In this document: one piece after another, positions 44,584 to 58,000 of the stretch | Layout: every line of letters begins with the position of its first letter | Numbering within the stretch: position 1 is the stretch's first letter | Notes under the pieces: generated by a model | Database searches by the model: none | What the model was told of the DNA's origin: nothing | What the model saw: the letters and a program-made list of their open reading frames with translations, nothing else | NCBI GenBank assembly: GCA_016858145.1 | Contig: JAEHOE010000018.1 | Coordinates: 310,001 to 374,000, forward strand | Reading direction: 5' to 3' | From: Edaphochlamys debaryana | Taxonomy: Eukaryota; Chlorophyta; Chlorophyceae; Chlamydomonadales | DNA: 64,000 nucleotides | Program-made: the position numbers and the translations under genes

Positions 44584-45300
44584 TGTCACAAGGCACGTAA
44601 CCGGATGCACGGCCTTGGCCGCTAGATACGGTAGTCGCAAAGGCCTTAGCCTATCCAATAGCTCTGGCGCTCTGCCGGCGGCTTGCCGCAGAAGCGTGCT
44701 TCTACCCTTCGCGCGCAAGTATCGCGCGCGGTCTGTTCCCAAGCTGGGAAGACGGCGACGTCCAGCAGGCACGCCCTTGCTGACGTCCTCTGACACGTAG
44801 ATCTGGGCCTATCGCCCCCTCGCACGCTCAGCTTACTGGCGGATCGACGGTCGATGGCAAATTCGGCAGGAGCGCACTCAACTCCTTACAGCAGCTACGC
44901 AGCTCTCCTAGCTGCGTGCTCAGCAATAACGGCTTGGTCTGTCCACTACGTAAGCAACACCGGCAAGCAGTACCAGAGAGCTTGGGAACAGACGCCGATG
45001 GCGGCTGTCCCCGCGCCCATTACCCCGCTATCCCCGATCGTACGACACTCTGTCCACCGATGATTGCTCACCCTACCACATTACGCCACTAAGCCTCGAC
45101 GCAGCTCCACCGGCTGCGGCGAGCACGTCTGCTAACGAAATCCCCCGTGGTGCAATTGGGTTCGTGCGGCGCCTACCTGCGTCCGCCGACCCTTCGACTT
45201 CCCGCGACTTCTCCATGCATTTCCCGACACGGCCTCCCGGTACCCCTCCCGGTACCCCTCCGGATACCTTCCAGGCACGGTGACATGCCAGTGCCTGACA
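44584..45300 (-). repeat. 5' LTR (right end)
   Basis: The 557-bp core is 44744-45300. The inner boundary is uncertain: a TGTCA at 44584-44588 would give TG..CA ends and a 717-bp LTR, but bases 44584-44743 are not in the left LTR. U3 contains CCCGGTACCCCT-type 12-bp repeats (about 45236-45262). The sense-strand TGTAA lies at 44886-44890. No primer-binding site starting TGG was recognised next to the putative boundary. Confidence 0.7.
44886..44890 (-). terminator. LTR polyadenylation motif, possibly used by VIP1
   Basis: TGTAA in the sense strand of both the element and VIP1. I found no TGTAA in that sense between the VIP1 stop (45728) and the element's end (45300), so VIP1 transcripts may be processed inside the LTR. 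Confidence 0.4.
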
Positions 45301-45304
45301 ATGA

Positions 45305-45727
45305 AACGGGGCCAAGGGCGCCAAGAGGGCTGACAGTTCATACAGTATAACCTCATCCGACCAGCATCCCTCCCTGGTCCTCTAGAGGCCTTGCTTGCCA
45401 TGCTGTCCCACTCCGTCACGTCCGTCTGCAGGGGTCGGCGACTCAGCAAGCGTCCTCTGCGTTCACGTTCATGCGGCCGTACGCCGAATTGCATTGGTAC
45501 TGCGCCATGGGACACCCAGTGCGCCAGCATCCAGGCAGGCAGTCCAACAGCTCGGCAGGTCTGGGCTCTAAGGCGCACATGACCACGCTGAAGGGCTGCT
45601 GGAGCCGACGCACAACAGCCACAGCCGAGCACCACATTGCAGGCCACCGGCCTTGCGACATGCATGAGCTCGGTTGTCAGTCTTAGCTCGGTTCGCCATC
45701 GGCAATCCACCAGCCATTGAACCGCAA
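45305..45727. other. VIP1 3' flank beside the retrotransposon
   Basis: About 420 bp between the target duplication and the VIP1 stop codon, presumably 3' UTR. No gene or poly(A) motif was seen. Confidence 0.5.
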
Positions 45728-46051
45728 TCACCCCTCCTCAGCCACCAGTGCCCAGGCCTCAGCCGCGGCCACCACCGTCGTCCCCATACCAACGGCTGCT
45801 CCCTCCCCGACCGCTGCTTCCTCCTCGACCGCCCCTCCCTCCTCGACCGCCCCTCCCTCCCCCACTGCCCCTCCCTCTTGCGCCCCCGCTGCTGCCAGAG
45901 CCGGCAGCGCCGCAGCCGCCGAGGGCGCCCAGACCAGGGCGGAGGGCAGCACCGGCACCGATCCCGCGCCCCTCAGCTCGATGCTCACTGCCCCCGAACT
46001 CGCATGCGAGGACCGGGAATTGCTCTTGCGCATGCCCCGACCCATGCCCCT

Positions 46052-46083
<32 letters not shown>

Positions 46084-49000
46084 CCGCGGCCTCGTCGGCG
46101 GCGGCCGTGGCCAGCGCTCCGAGCATGGGCAGGAGGGCGGGGGGCGGCGGCGGGGGCCCGCGCAGGGCGGCGCTGGGCTGGCGGGCGGCTGCCAACTGAC
46201 GGACCGAGGGCACCTTGAGCGCGACCTGGGGGGTGAGAGTAGGGCCGTGCGTGCACCGCAGGGGAGAGAAAGAGGGGTGTTAGGTAGTTGATCGGAACGC
46301 GCGGGGCGGCGCCAGCGAGAGCGAGCGCCGGTGTGCTCCTAGGCGCTTTCACGGGCATGCGGTCCCACGTCATCCGGATATAAGGATATCCTGATATCCT
46401 GATATCCTGATATCCGGTGGCGCCTGGCCGCACCCACCTGCAGTCCGTAGATGTCCCGGGCCGCCTCCCGGGGGGCCGCCAGGGGCAGCAGCAGCGACTC
46501 CACGGCCGCCAGCGAGCGAGCTGCGATCAGGGGGGGGCAGGTGCAGGGATCGGGGGCAGCGAGTGCTCTACCCCTGCGAGACTCCAAAGCAGGACTGCAC
46601 TCACACACCCTCTGTCCTGCCCCCCACGTCTCCCTTACCAGCAGTCCCACGCACCACTCCTCCACCTCCCGCCCCCCCTCTCACCTGCCTCCGGACCTCC
46701 GTTGAGCGGCTGCAGGGGCGCCAGCGGCAGCAGGTGCCGCTCCCGCTCCAACGGGTCCTCCTCGCGACACAGCGGTGCGGGATGAACCGTCGGAAGCGGT
46801 GGTGGTGGTGGTGGTGGTGGCGGCGACGGCGGAGGCGTTAGCGGCAGCGCGCCCGGCGACGACTGCGCTGCCTCGTCCACCGTGCTGGCGGGCCCAGCGG
46901 AGCCCGAGGCCGGGGCCGGGTTAGAGGGTGCGTGCGGTGCGGAGTGCCCGTCAGCGGAACCCGAGGAAGCGGGGGCCGTGGATGCGTGCGGTGCGTTGGG
47001 CCACGAAGTGGGGGGCGTGGGAGGCTGGGGGATGGGCGGTGGGCCCCTGCCGCGGCGGGCCTCTGCGCGGGCGATAAAGGCGGCGGCGCGGGCCTGCAGG
47101 GGGCCCCGGGAGGCGCCGGGGCTGAACCAGAGCTCCACACGGAACCGGTCGGGGCTGGAGGGGGGCGCCTGGGGGCGGGCGGGGTTGGGGTGGGGTGAGG
47201 TGGGGTGAGACGAAGGAGGCAGGCGGAGGGCTAGGAGGTGAGCGAGCACAAGTTTGGAAAGGGCGGAAGTAGGCAGCAGGGCATCGAGGGACTTCAGATT
47301 CCTGGTTCCAGAATCCAGGCTCACGTGCGTGTCCTCGAACATGCGGAACACGATCTGCGTCAGGTAGTCGAACTCGGGCGCTCCCGCAAACACCGCCCGG
47401 CCCTCGGGCCCCAGGATCGTGCCCGGAACCCCGCCGCCGCCAGCGCCCCCGTGTGAGTCGCCGCCGCCGTCGCTGCCACCGCCGCTGCCCGTGCTGAGAA
47501 AGCGGGGGTACGGGTGGGAGTGGGGGTGCGGGTGCGGGTGGCCGGCGGCGGCGCTCCGGTGCTGCGTCTGCGCCCGCAGGTGGCAGTGCCGGAGGACGTT
47601 CACCAGCGCGTGGATGTGGCTCTCTGGGGGGAGGGGGGAGCCGAGGGGGGCATGGCGAGGGCGATGAGAGCGGGGACCGTGCAGGGTGGGGCAAAGGGGC
47701 ATACAAGGGCGTGGGTGTGGCTCTCTGGGGCACAACAGCGGGGATGGCGAGAGCGATCAGCGATGAGGGATGAGGGATGAGGGACGTGCTTCGGGACCAT
47801 ACGCGTGCTGGGTGGGATGAGGAGGCCCCTGTCACCATTCACGCCCCCATGCGACCGCACGCCCGTTCGCAGGCCGTTGACACAGAGGCCCCTTCCTGAA
47901 ATCAACCCCGGACCCCACCAACCCCTCACGCACGCACCCACGCACGCACGAACCCACGCACCGGACGTGAAGTACACCCGCGTGCGCACGTGCCTCAGGG
48001 GCGAGTTGATGGACGTGGCGTAGGCGGGGCACAGGCGGTGCAGCGCCGCCGCGTGCTGAGCCTCCTCCTCCATTCCCGCCACCCCGCCCCCGCCCCCGCC
48101 CTCGTCCTCCCCCGACACCCCCTCCCCTCCCTCCTCCCCCTCGCCCTCGCCCTCCCCGATTGAGCCCTCCGTAGAAGCCCCAGCGGCGGCGGCCGGCCCG
48201 GTTACAGGGACGGTGGCGTCAGCCTCCGCTGCCGCCTCGTCCGCCTCCGTCTCCTCTGCTGTCAGAGTCTCGGCCGCCGCCGCCGCCGTGCCGGCAAGAG
48301 GCTCGGGCACCGTCGCTTCAGCTCCCTCCATGGCCGACGATTCGACTTCCGCCGACGCTTTGCCTTCCTCTTCGTCCCCGTCAACCGCCGCCGCCGCCGT
48401 CGCCACCTCCGTCTCCTTGCGCTTGGCGTCAAGGTGGGACGCGCACTCCTCTATGACGGTCCACAGAGGCCCCGCCGCCGCCGCCGCGCCGCTGCCAGTG
48501 GCAGCGGCGCCGCCAGCCAGCGCCGCCGGGTCCCCGGGCGGCATGACGGCAGCCTCCGCCGGCGTGTGGGGCGACGGCGACACGACGCTGCCGCCGCCGC
48601 TGGCGGCGCCGCCGATGTCGCCGCCGGGATCAGACCAGCGCGGGCGCCCGCTGCCGCTGCGACTGAGCGCCCGCGCCAGCCGCCGCTTCGCCGCCGCCGC
48701 CACCGCCGCCGCCCCGCGCGGCGGCGACGCCGTCAGCGGCAGCGGCGGCGGCGCGACCGCCGCCACCGCCAGCGCGCCGCCGGCGTGGCGTAGCCTTTCG
48801 TCGTCCAATGACGCACTGCCGAACTCCGAAACCATGGCGTCAGGAATGGAACGACGCGACAGGCTCACGCGCCGACCCAAGCCACCTCCGCCGCCGACGC
48901 CGTCGACCGACGCACGCTCGGTTAGAGGAGGCGGGGAGTGGGCTGGCGGAGGCGGGCTGCCGTCGGCGAGGCTACGGAAGCTGCCGAAGGCGCTCATGGA

Positions 49001-52000
49001 AGCGAAGCTGCCGCCGCCGCCGCCGCCAACGCTGCCGCCGCCGCCGCTGGCGGTTGAGTTGACGGCGCCGCCGCTGGCGGCGCTGGCGGCGGCGCTGAGG
49101 CTGACGGCGGCGCTGCTGGCGGGCGTGAGGCGGGTGATGGGGGTGGAGGTGCCGGCGGTGGCGGCGCCGCTCGGGGGTGCGCCTGCGCAGTAGGGAGGGC
49201 AGAGTTACGAGCTTACTTCGTGACTTTCATCCATCCACGATTGGCCATCCCTCTGGGCGCGGCTGTCCGCGCTCAACCTCCGTCCGTCCACGTTCCTCAT
49301 CCACACGCATGCACCCTCCGCACGCACCCCCCATCCCTCCCCCGGCAGCTCCCTCCTCCTCCCAACCACACACCCCTCCCGCTGCGTTCCCTACCAGAAA
49401 CTGATAAAACACACACACGCACACACCCAGACACACACGCCCATGCAGCCCCCCTCACCCTCCGTGGCCAGGCTCTCCTCCCGCATGGCCGCCATGTCGG
49501 CCAGCAGCTTGCCCAGCAGCTCCCGGGCGATGGCGGAGCCGATCAGCAGCTGGCCCTGGGGGGGAGGGGGCGGAGGTGCAAGGGGGGAGGCGGTAGGGGA
49601 AACGGAAAGGTTGGGTGAAGGAGGGGGAAGAGGCATGGCGGAGCCCTGCATTGGGGTAGGGTGTTATTGGCTGAAGGGAGGCCGGGGTGAACAGAGGTGA
49701 AGAAAAGAAGACGACGGCAGGTGGGGGCCGATCAGCAGCTGGGCCCAGGGGTGCATGAAGGTACGGGGTTTGGGGGTGAATTGGGCACCGGCAGGGGCAT
49801 CATATGTGGGAAGACGGTACCGTTCGGGCGAAGGTTATGCGGGGCGTATGGGAATGCATGCGTCGGGTTCGTTGTGTACGGGCGCTCACGTGCGGGTCGA
49901 GGCCGTACTCGTGCGGTACGACAATGTCGGCCAGGCGCTGCGAGGTGAGGTACAGTGGAGCGACCAGCTCGCCCAGCAGCACCGCATCATCCCCGCCCCC
50001 GCCACCAGTGTTGCTGCCGCTGCCGCTGCCGCCGCGGGCCAGCGGCGCGGCGGAGGGCAGGTATGCGTTGTGGATGAGGGCGTGTTTGGCGGCGTCGTAA
50101 ATGTCGGGGACCTGGGGCGCCGCCGGGGCGGGAGGGCGCTTACGACTCAGTGTGGACTGGGTGTGGGTTGGGTGACTTGCACTCTCTTCCTCGACCCGCT
50201 GCCCTCGATAAGAACGACATCGCTTCCCACCTTGCTGATGTCGTACATGCCCTTCTTGGGGGAGTAGAAGTCCGACTGCAGCTTGTGCCACCTGCGGTGA
50301 GGTTGGGAGGGTGGGTAGGGAGACTGGAAGGGGAATAGAGGCGTGTGCAAGGCTGCCGAGGAAGCCCCCTCCCTCCGTACGCGCCCACGTGCCCGCACCC
50401 GTGCCCGTGACGTACCTGTCGTACAGCAGGAGCCACCGCTCGCCGCCGCACGGCGCCCCCGGGACGGAGGTCCACTCATCGGGGCCTGCGGGGGGGACGT
50501 GGAGGAGGGGTTCGGCATCTGTTTCCAGGCTAGAAGCAACCTTACGAGCCCCCCAAGGTGTGGAAGTCTGTGCACAGAGCCCAAACAAGGCACAGCAGCC
50601 CCCCGTGACCGCAGCACCGCGCACCCACTCTGACTGAGCGTGGAGTAGTAGGGCGATCGGGGCCCCGGCGATGCGGGCGCGGGCGGGTGCAGCGCCTCCG
50701 CCTCCGCCGCCTGCACCGCCGCCGCCAGCCCTCCGCCGCCACCCTCTCCGCCGCCGCCGGCCGCCTCCGTCGCCGTCGCCGCTGCTGCCGCCGCCGCCGC
50801 CGCCGCCGCGTGGCCCTCGAGCGCCGCCACCAGCGCCGCCATGTGCCCCCGCATGGCCTCCAGCAGCCCCAGGGGGCGGAGGTCGGGCGGCAGCCGGAAG
50901 CCCTCGACCCCCTCACCCCCGCCCCCGGCACTGGCGCCAGACCCGCCCACACTCCCATTCCCGCTCCCCATAAGGGTGCCGGTACCGGTACCGGTACCGG
51001 TGCCCCTGGTGATGGGGCCAGGGCCCTCTGCGTCGGTGCAGGGACTGCTGGCAGCGGTGGAGGCGGGGGCGGAGGCGGGGGCGGAGGCGGGCTCGGGCGC
51101 GAGGGAGTTGGTGCGGCTTGGGGGGCTGGGGCCGGGAGGGGTCGGTGCCGTGTGGGCGGCAGAGTGGGTGGGGGTGTGGGGCTGAGCGGCGGCCGGGGGG
51201 ACCTCGGTGCTGCCCCGGCGCCGAATGGCAGCGGAGGCGGAAGCAGGGGCAGAGGCGGAGGCGGAGGCGGAGGAGGAGCCGGGCGTGGGCGCGGGGCGGC
51301 GGAGGGGGGAGGGCGGCGGCGTGGGGCGGGGCGAGGGCGCGGGGGATGCGGGCGGGAGCTTGCAGCGGTGGGTGCCGGTGGCGGGGTCCCAGGTGAGCTG
51401 CGGAGGCAGGGTGCAGAGCGTTGGAGCGATAGACACAAAGGAACGAATCCGTCGCCATGGAAAGGAGGGGGGTGAAGGGCAGGGCCTGATCCCATGATCC
51501 CAGCATCATAGCTCAGCCCAGCCCGTCCTCGCCCCGTGTCAGACGCTCCCTGGCTCGACCGCTTCCGTCCATCTACCCTAGCCGCGCCCTTCCCCGCACG
51601 CACACAGCAGGCACCCTACTCGCCTGGCGGTACAGTGTCTCCTTGGCCGTGCGCATGTCGGTGGACGCGCCCTTCCCGAAGGCCTCCAGCATCGCAGCAT
51701 CCTGGGGGGGAGGAAAGGGGGGGAGGGGACGGGGTGACTAATTGCGCGAACCGTAGCCAAAGAGAAGGTTTGGCGGCAGCCAGCGAGCCCGATGCGGGGG
51801 AGGGGACGGGGGGGTGATGGGATGGGAGCAGGTCAAGGGAGGAAACGAGGGAGTTCAGGTGATGGCAGGGCCTTGAGGGAGTTCCCAAGCAATAGGCGGC
51901 ACTCCTTCACTGCACTGCACGAGTTGCACCACCCACCCACCCACCCACCCACCCACCTTGTTCACCAGTGAGGCGAGGATGGGGGTAAGGGAGGTGCCCT

Positions 52001-55000
52001 GTCAGGGTCAGAGAAACAGGGATCACGGCAGCGTGTCATGGGTACGGCAGATAGCAGTCGTCAGTCACCCATGCCCATCCCATCCCATCCACCGCGCACC
52101 TCCAGGCACAGGAGCCCCTGTGTGAAGGCCGCGGCGGAGGTCTGCGGACAGGAGGGAGGCAGGGGAGGCAGTCGGAAACAGCGATGCGAGCGGGGCTAAG
52201 GCCCTGCCCCTCCCAAGCACTGCCTACTCCCCGACCGCTGCCCCCCGTCGCTCACCTGCACCCGCCCCTCGTCCGACGAGTAAACCTGCGGGGGCGGAGG
52301 GGGATGCAGCTCGTGTGCGTGCCAGGGCAGCTAGCCGATCCCCACGGCACGGCAGCCCCAGGGCCCTTTTACCCCCCTCCAGCCTCCCCGCCCCCCTTGC
52401 CTTGAAGTCGTGTCGGTAGGTGGAGTGCAGCCGCAGCAGCCCCCCGCCCGCGGGCCCCGCTCGGGGGTACATGCCCGTGCGGAAGCGCACCCCCAGGGTC
52501 TCGGCCTGGGCGCGACCGGCGTGCTGCGGGGCGGAGCAGGGGGGGGACGGAGGCAAGTGGGGATGGTGCGTGAACTGGTGATCCATACCGGCACTGGAGT
52601 GAGGGCCAAGTCCGCCGCAGAGGGCCCCTCGACGGCTTCGCAACATAACCTCGCTCACTTCTGCCCCCACCTGACTGCCCTTTTATCACTGATACCTGCG
52701 ATCCTGGTTCTCGCGTTCGCCTGCATGGCAGCCCTCCTGCCCTTGCCCTCCTGCTCGCCCCCGGTTGTCGCCTGCCCAAAACGCACCGTGAGAACGCCGC
52801 CCCACTTGACGATAAGCAGCAGGGACGCCGGGCCGCCGCCAACCGCGGCAGGGTGCGGCGACGGAGGCGGCAGGGGGGCGGCGGCGGCAGCAGCAGCGCT
52901 GGATGGCGCAGGGCCCGGCGCCGTGTGGGCCCCTCCGACGCCCCCTGCACTGGTGCCACCGGCTGCCAACGCCGCGCCGGGTTGCGGCGCGTGCTGCGGT
53001 AGTCCGCCGGGCTGCTGCGCGTGCTGCGCGTGCTGCGCTGGCTCGATCCAGCCTCGGGGCTTGAGCTGTGCCTTGCGGTTGACGCCGCTGAAGTGCCCCC
53101 CCGCCTCCAGCACGCTGCGGACCACGGCCAGAGCGGCACGCGCCTCGGCATCCAGCGGGGGGTGGGGGAGGGGGTCGGAGGTGGGGGAGGTGGGGGAGGG
53201 GGCGGGGGCGGAGGGGCTGGGGGCGGAGGCGGTGGGGGAGGGGGCCGGCGGAGCGCCTTCACCGCCCTCTGAGTCGGAGGCGGGGGTGGGGTCCGGTGGC
53301 TGCAGGAGGAGGGAGCGGGTGACGTCGAGCAGCTCCTGGGGGCAGAGGCGGAGGTGTGGTGTTGAGTGACGGAGGCAGGTAAGGAAGGTCAGGCCCCCCA
53401 CCGCCCTCTCACTCCCATTGGCCCTCCGCAGGACCCCCCCCCCCAACCTACTTAGCCACCTGCAGCTGCGCCGCGCTCTTGAGCCTGCCCCTCATCCTAC
53501 ATGCTACCTTCTGCCCTCAGCTAAGCACATCACAGCGATGCGATACCCCAGCACTCTGCCCTCCGCCCCCCACCTGCAACTGCGCTGCGCTCTTCAGCTT
53601 GGCCTGCCTGCCCGGCCCCGGCTGCTTGGAGCGGTCGGCGTGGCACTCGTAGAGAGCAAGGAAGGCGGGCTGGGGGTGTGTGGTGGCGTGGGGGGTGGGA
53701 AGGGGGCGTGGGGGGAAGGCTGGGTGTGGGGTGGGGTGCAGAGGAACACGGGAAGGAGGGGAGGGGTGGCGCACGGCGCCGCTACCCCGACGGACCCCCT
53801 CCTCCCTCCCTTTCCCCCCTCCTCCCTCCTCCCTCCCCCCTCCCCCCTCTCCCCTTTCCCCCCCTCACGTGATCGACCACCACCTTGACCTTGTGCTTGG
53901 GGGTGCGGTCTGGGGGGGAAGGGCAGGTGGGCCGTGAGCTTGCTTTGACTTTGGAAGGGCTATGGCGAGACGGGGGAGCTCTCCAGGCGTGTGGCTGCAG
54001 CCTCCACCTGTGCTCTGCAGCCGCCGCAGACGTTCCCATGCGCCCCCGCCCTCCCCACCCCTAACCGCAGCCAGGCCGTCGTACCCTTCCCTCGCAATTC
54101 CCGCCCATCCGACCCCCTTCACAGGCCCCACCCCAGACACACGGCCACCCCGCAGAAGCTCATCTCCTCACCCCCCCCCCCAAACCCTCCTCAGGCCACA
54201 AGGCACCCCACCACACAAGCAAACTTACCTCCGTGCCTCACCACCGCCAGAACGCACCGCAGCTCCTCGCCCGGCCGCCCGCCCGACCCCGCCGCCGCCG
54301 CGCCCCCCACCGCGCTGCCCGCGGCCCCCCCCACCCCCGCCTCCCCGCCGCCCATGAGCAGCGGCGACCCGCCCTCCCCCGCCCCCCCGGACCCCGCCGG
54401 CAGGAGCTCCGCCAGGTCGCCGCTGTCCCCCGCCGCCTCCGCCGCCGCCGCTGCCTCCGCCGCCGCCAGCGCCTGCTGAGACTCCCGCATGAGTCTGTGG
54501 GCGGGGGCAGGTGGGGGTGTGAGAGGTGAGGGGCAGAGCGGTTTGTGTTGCCAATACAGGCAGGGCGTCCGAGCGTAGCACCCGAGGTGCGGGTGGGGGC
54601 GGGCGGACTTGTCAGGTCAAAGCAGGGGGGCCGCATCATCCATGTCCAGGCCCTCCCGTACCCATGCGCGTGCACACGGCCTAGTTTGTTGACGCAGACC
54701 CCAATCCTCCGGAATAAATCCTTGCACACGCATACCCGAATGTGGGCGCCGGTGGCAGTGCGGGCAGCATGTGCAGGCGGTGGGGGGCGAGCGCCTGGAG
54801 GATGATGCTGGGGGGGGTAGGAGCATGGGGGGGAGGGACGGGGGGAGGAGGGGATGGCGAGAAGCAAGTGAGCGGCTTGAAGAGGGGAACGTCTCGCTCC
54901 ACCTGCCGGTCCCCGCAAACGACGTGTGCTCCACGACGGCCGGGGTTCCTACGTTGGTTCCAGCTGCAACCTTTCCACTCCCTATTCATCCCCACCTCCT

Positions 55001-58000
55001 CAAGATGTCCGCCGCGTCCTCGTAGAACTTGGTGGAGCTCTTTACGAAGGACCAGCCGTTGACGTCGCACACGTACGAGCCGCCGCGCTCGCTGCACGTG
55101 CGGCGGATGCGGGAAGAGGGTTAGGGGATGTAGGTCCCCCGTGTGAGAGGCAGCGCGGCAGCTGTGGGTCCCCGCTCCTCCGCTTGCACGCACTGCTAGG
55201 AGACAGTACCTCGCTCGTCCCCTGCCCTTGCGCACACGCCCCTGCCCGCACACACCTCCCGTGCGTGTGCACCCCCCTTCCCGGCCCTTCCCTTTGCCAG
55301 CCCACACACGCCCACGCCCACACCCGCGCCCTCACCTCCGCAGCAGGTCGAACCCGCACACCTTCTGTCCGAAGGCCAGGCACACCATGCGGGCGATCTC
55401 CTTCTCCTGGGGGCTCAGCAGCACGGGGAACCGCACCTGCACGAGCGAGGGGCGGTTGCGGGAAGCATGGAGCGTGGGGTACCGTACAGGCACCGTACCG
55501 TACAGGCACCGTACCGTACCGTACCGTACCCTTATACGCAGCTTCGGTCCCGGCACGGCGAGGACGGGTGACTACGGGGTCACATGCACAGGTGCCAGCT
55601 CCCGGGCAGCTTAGCTCACCAGGCCCCACCAGCCCCCTCCGCATCCCTCGCCCCCAACTCCCCCCCCCCGCACCTCCTTGCCGGCCGCGGTTCGCGCCAC
55701 CCTTCCATCCACCACGGGGCTCTTGCGCGCCTCCGCGTGGGCGTAGCGGGGGCCCACCGTGTAGACCTTGACGTCGGTGCCGCCTGGGGGTGGGGGTGGT
55801 GTGGGTGTTTAGGATGCGTAGGCTGGGCGCGTGATACGTATTAGTGCAGTTGAAGAAGCCCCAAGGGGGGGTTGTGTGTGTGGCTGTGTGTGTGGCTGTG
55901 GGTGTGGCTGTGGGTGGGTGGTGGTATCTTTGGGGACGACTCAGTCCCTACTCGTCAGGTCGACACGCGCTCAGCTCCCGCCAGCGTCCCTCTCGCCCCC
56001 TGCCCCTCCGCGCCTCCACCCCCCTCCGCCCCTTCCCAGCCCCCCCCAGCCCCTTCCCCCCCTCCACCCCCCCTCCTACCCGTGGCCATGAATTCCTCGT
56101 ACACGTACGACCCGTCCCTCCGCACCGCCCCGCTGTGACCCGAGTCGTAGTTGCCCGAGCGGTCCGCCACCTTGCGGAACAGCCGCTTCACGCCGCCGCC
56201 CTGTCGAGAGGGGGAGGGGGTTGGGGGAGAGGAGGGGGGCGTGGAGAGAGGGCAGGAGGCCGAGGCGTAAGGTGTGGATCTGGAGGACGGCAGGGGGCCG
56301 AGGGAGCCGAGACGCAGAGGACGGACGGACCGGACCGCGGCCAGTTCTCTTCCGCTGGGCAGCAGCTGGTACTGAGGAGCATCAACGCAACCGGACAGGG
56401 GTGAGCGAGGGACGGTCGGGGGTTCGGACTTGAGGTGCACAAGTGCCCCCAGCCCCCCGCACTGCCCCCCCCCCTCCCCCCCCCCTGTCCCCACCATGCT
56501 CCCCGGGTAGTAGACCCAGATGTTGTGGTCCTCCCCCGAAGCGGGCTTCTCCACAAAGGGCTTGCAGATGCGCACACCGTCGAGCTGGGGGTGGGGGCGG
56601 AGAGGGTGGATGCGACATGCCAGAGGGGGGATGCCAGAGGGGACACAGAGTGGACCATCCCAGAAGCTGGACGGAATCAAGGGTGCGTCGGAAAGCGTCG
56701 GTCAAAGCTCTCCCGCGCCCCCGTCCCCCATCCCCCACACCTTCCACCCCAAACCCCTCCCCACCCCCTGCCCCCTGCCCATAACCCCCTCTGATCAAAG
56801 CCGCGCCCTCGTCCGCCTCCGCGCTGCCCCCCTCCTTGCCACCCCCCGCCCACACACCTCCACGAACTCGTCTCCCTCCTCGAAGCCCGGCGGGGACTCC
56901 CCCGGCGGCAGGCCGTCGCGGGAGACCACTATGTGGCGGGGGACGGGGATACTGCTGTCCTGGGGGTGTTGGGCAACGAGGAAACCGTAAGCAAGCAGAA
57001 AGCCCGGCGACGTGTGTGTGGGGTCGTGGGATGGGTGGGGTGTTGGGGGTCAGAGGCAGCGGACACGAGGCCACAACTCCGCAAGCCGGCAGCACTCGTC
57101 CGTCCCAGCACCCCCTCTACCCCTCCTCTGCCTCCCCTCTACCACCTCCCCTGTGCCCCCCCCACCTGCAGCATCCTGTACACCCTCCTCCGGTCAAGCA
57201 GCGCCTCCTGCGCCGCCAGGTCGTTGACGCAGAAGGGGCGCACGCGCTCAACGTAGGCCTAAGAGGGGCGGCGGGGGGGGAATGGGGGGGTAGGGAATTA
57301 GGGGAGATGAAGGGAAGGATGGGCGCTGCAGGTGCAGCCTGGAGGGGCGCACGCGCTCGATGGCTCACCCTCACAATGGCCCTCCCCACGCCCTTCCACC
57401 CTCCGCCTCCCCTCCTCCCCACCTGCGCCTTGGCCAGCGGGAAGCCCTCCGAGTGCCAGGCCAGGAGGCAGTCCACGGGGGGCCACTGCTCGGGGGGGGA
57501 GTGGAGGATCACCTGGGGGGAGGGGGAGGGGAGGAGGGGGGTGCGCGTGGGCAGGGGAAAGGTCGTGACAGGGATTGGGGCCACCGCGACCGCACATCCT
57601 CTTTCCCCCTTGCCTCCTCTTCTTCCTCTTGCCTCCTACCGACCCCCTGACCTCCCTCCCCTCTCGCCTCCTTCCCCCGCCCCCCTCTTGTCTCCCCTCC
57701 CTTCCCCCTCTTGACTCGCCTCCCCTCTCCCCCTCTTGCCTCCCCCCCTCCCCCCCTCTTGCCTCCTCCCCGAACACCACCAGCTCGAACTCGTTGCACG
57801 CCGTCATGCGGCCCAGGATCTCACGCATGGGCCGCGACTGGGCCTTGCGAGACATGGCACAGATGCCCAGACGGATGCGGCTGCCGCCGCCGCCGCCGCT
57901 GCCGCCGCTGAGGCCAGCGCCGCCAGCGGCGCCGCCAGGCGGAGCACCTCGGGGGGCGGCGCCGCCGCTGCCGTCAGCATCCGGATCCAGATCCGGGTCC

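Larger units (their letters stand above)
33952..45304 (-). mobile_element. Ty3/gypsy-type LTR retrotransposon with ATGA target duplication
   Basis: A 557-bp sequence is repeated, without a difference that I can see, at 34007-34563 and 44744-45300. Outer ends are TGTCA at 33956 and TGACA at 45300, flanked by ATGA on both sides (33952-33955 and 45301-45304). The coding order on the minus strand is Gag, protease-like, RT, RNase H, methyltransferase-like, integrase; RT-RNase H before integrase is the Ty3/gypsy order. The identical LTR cores imply a very recent insertion, yet the polyprotein frame is broken twice, so this copy is probably not autonomous. It lies 427 bp past the VIP1 stop codon, in the same orientation. 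Confidence 0.95.
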
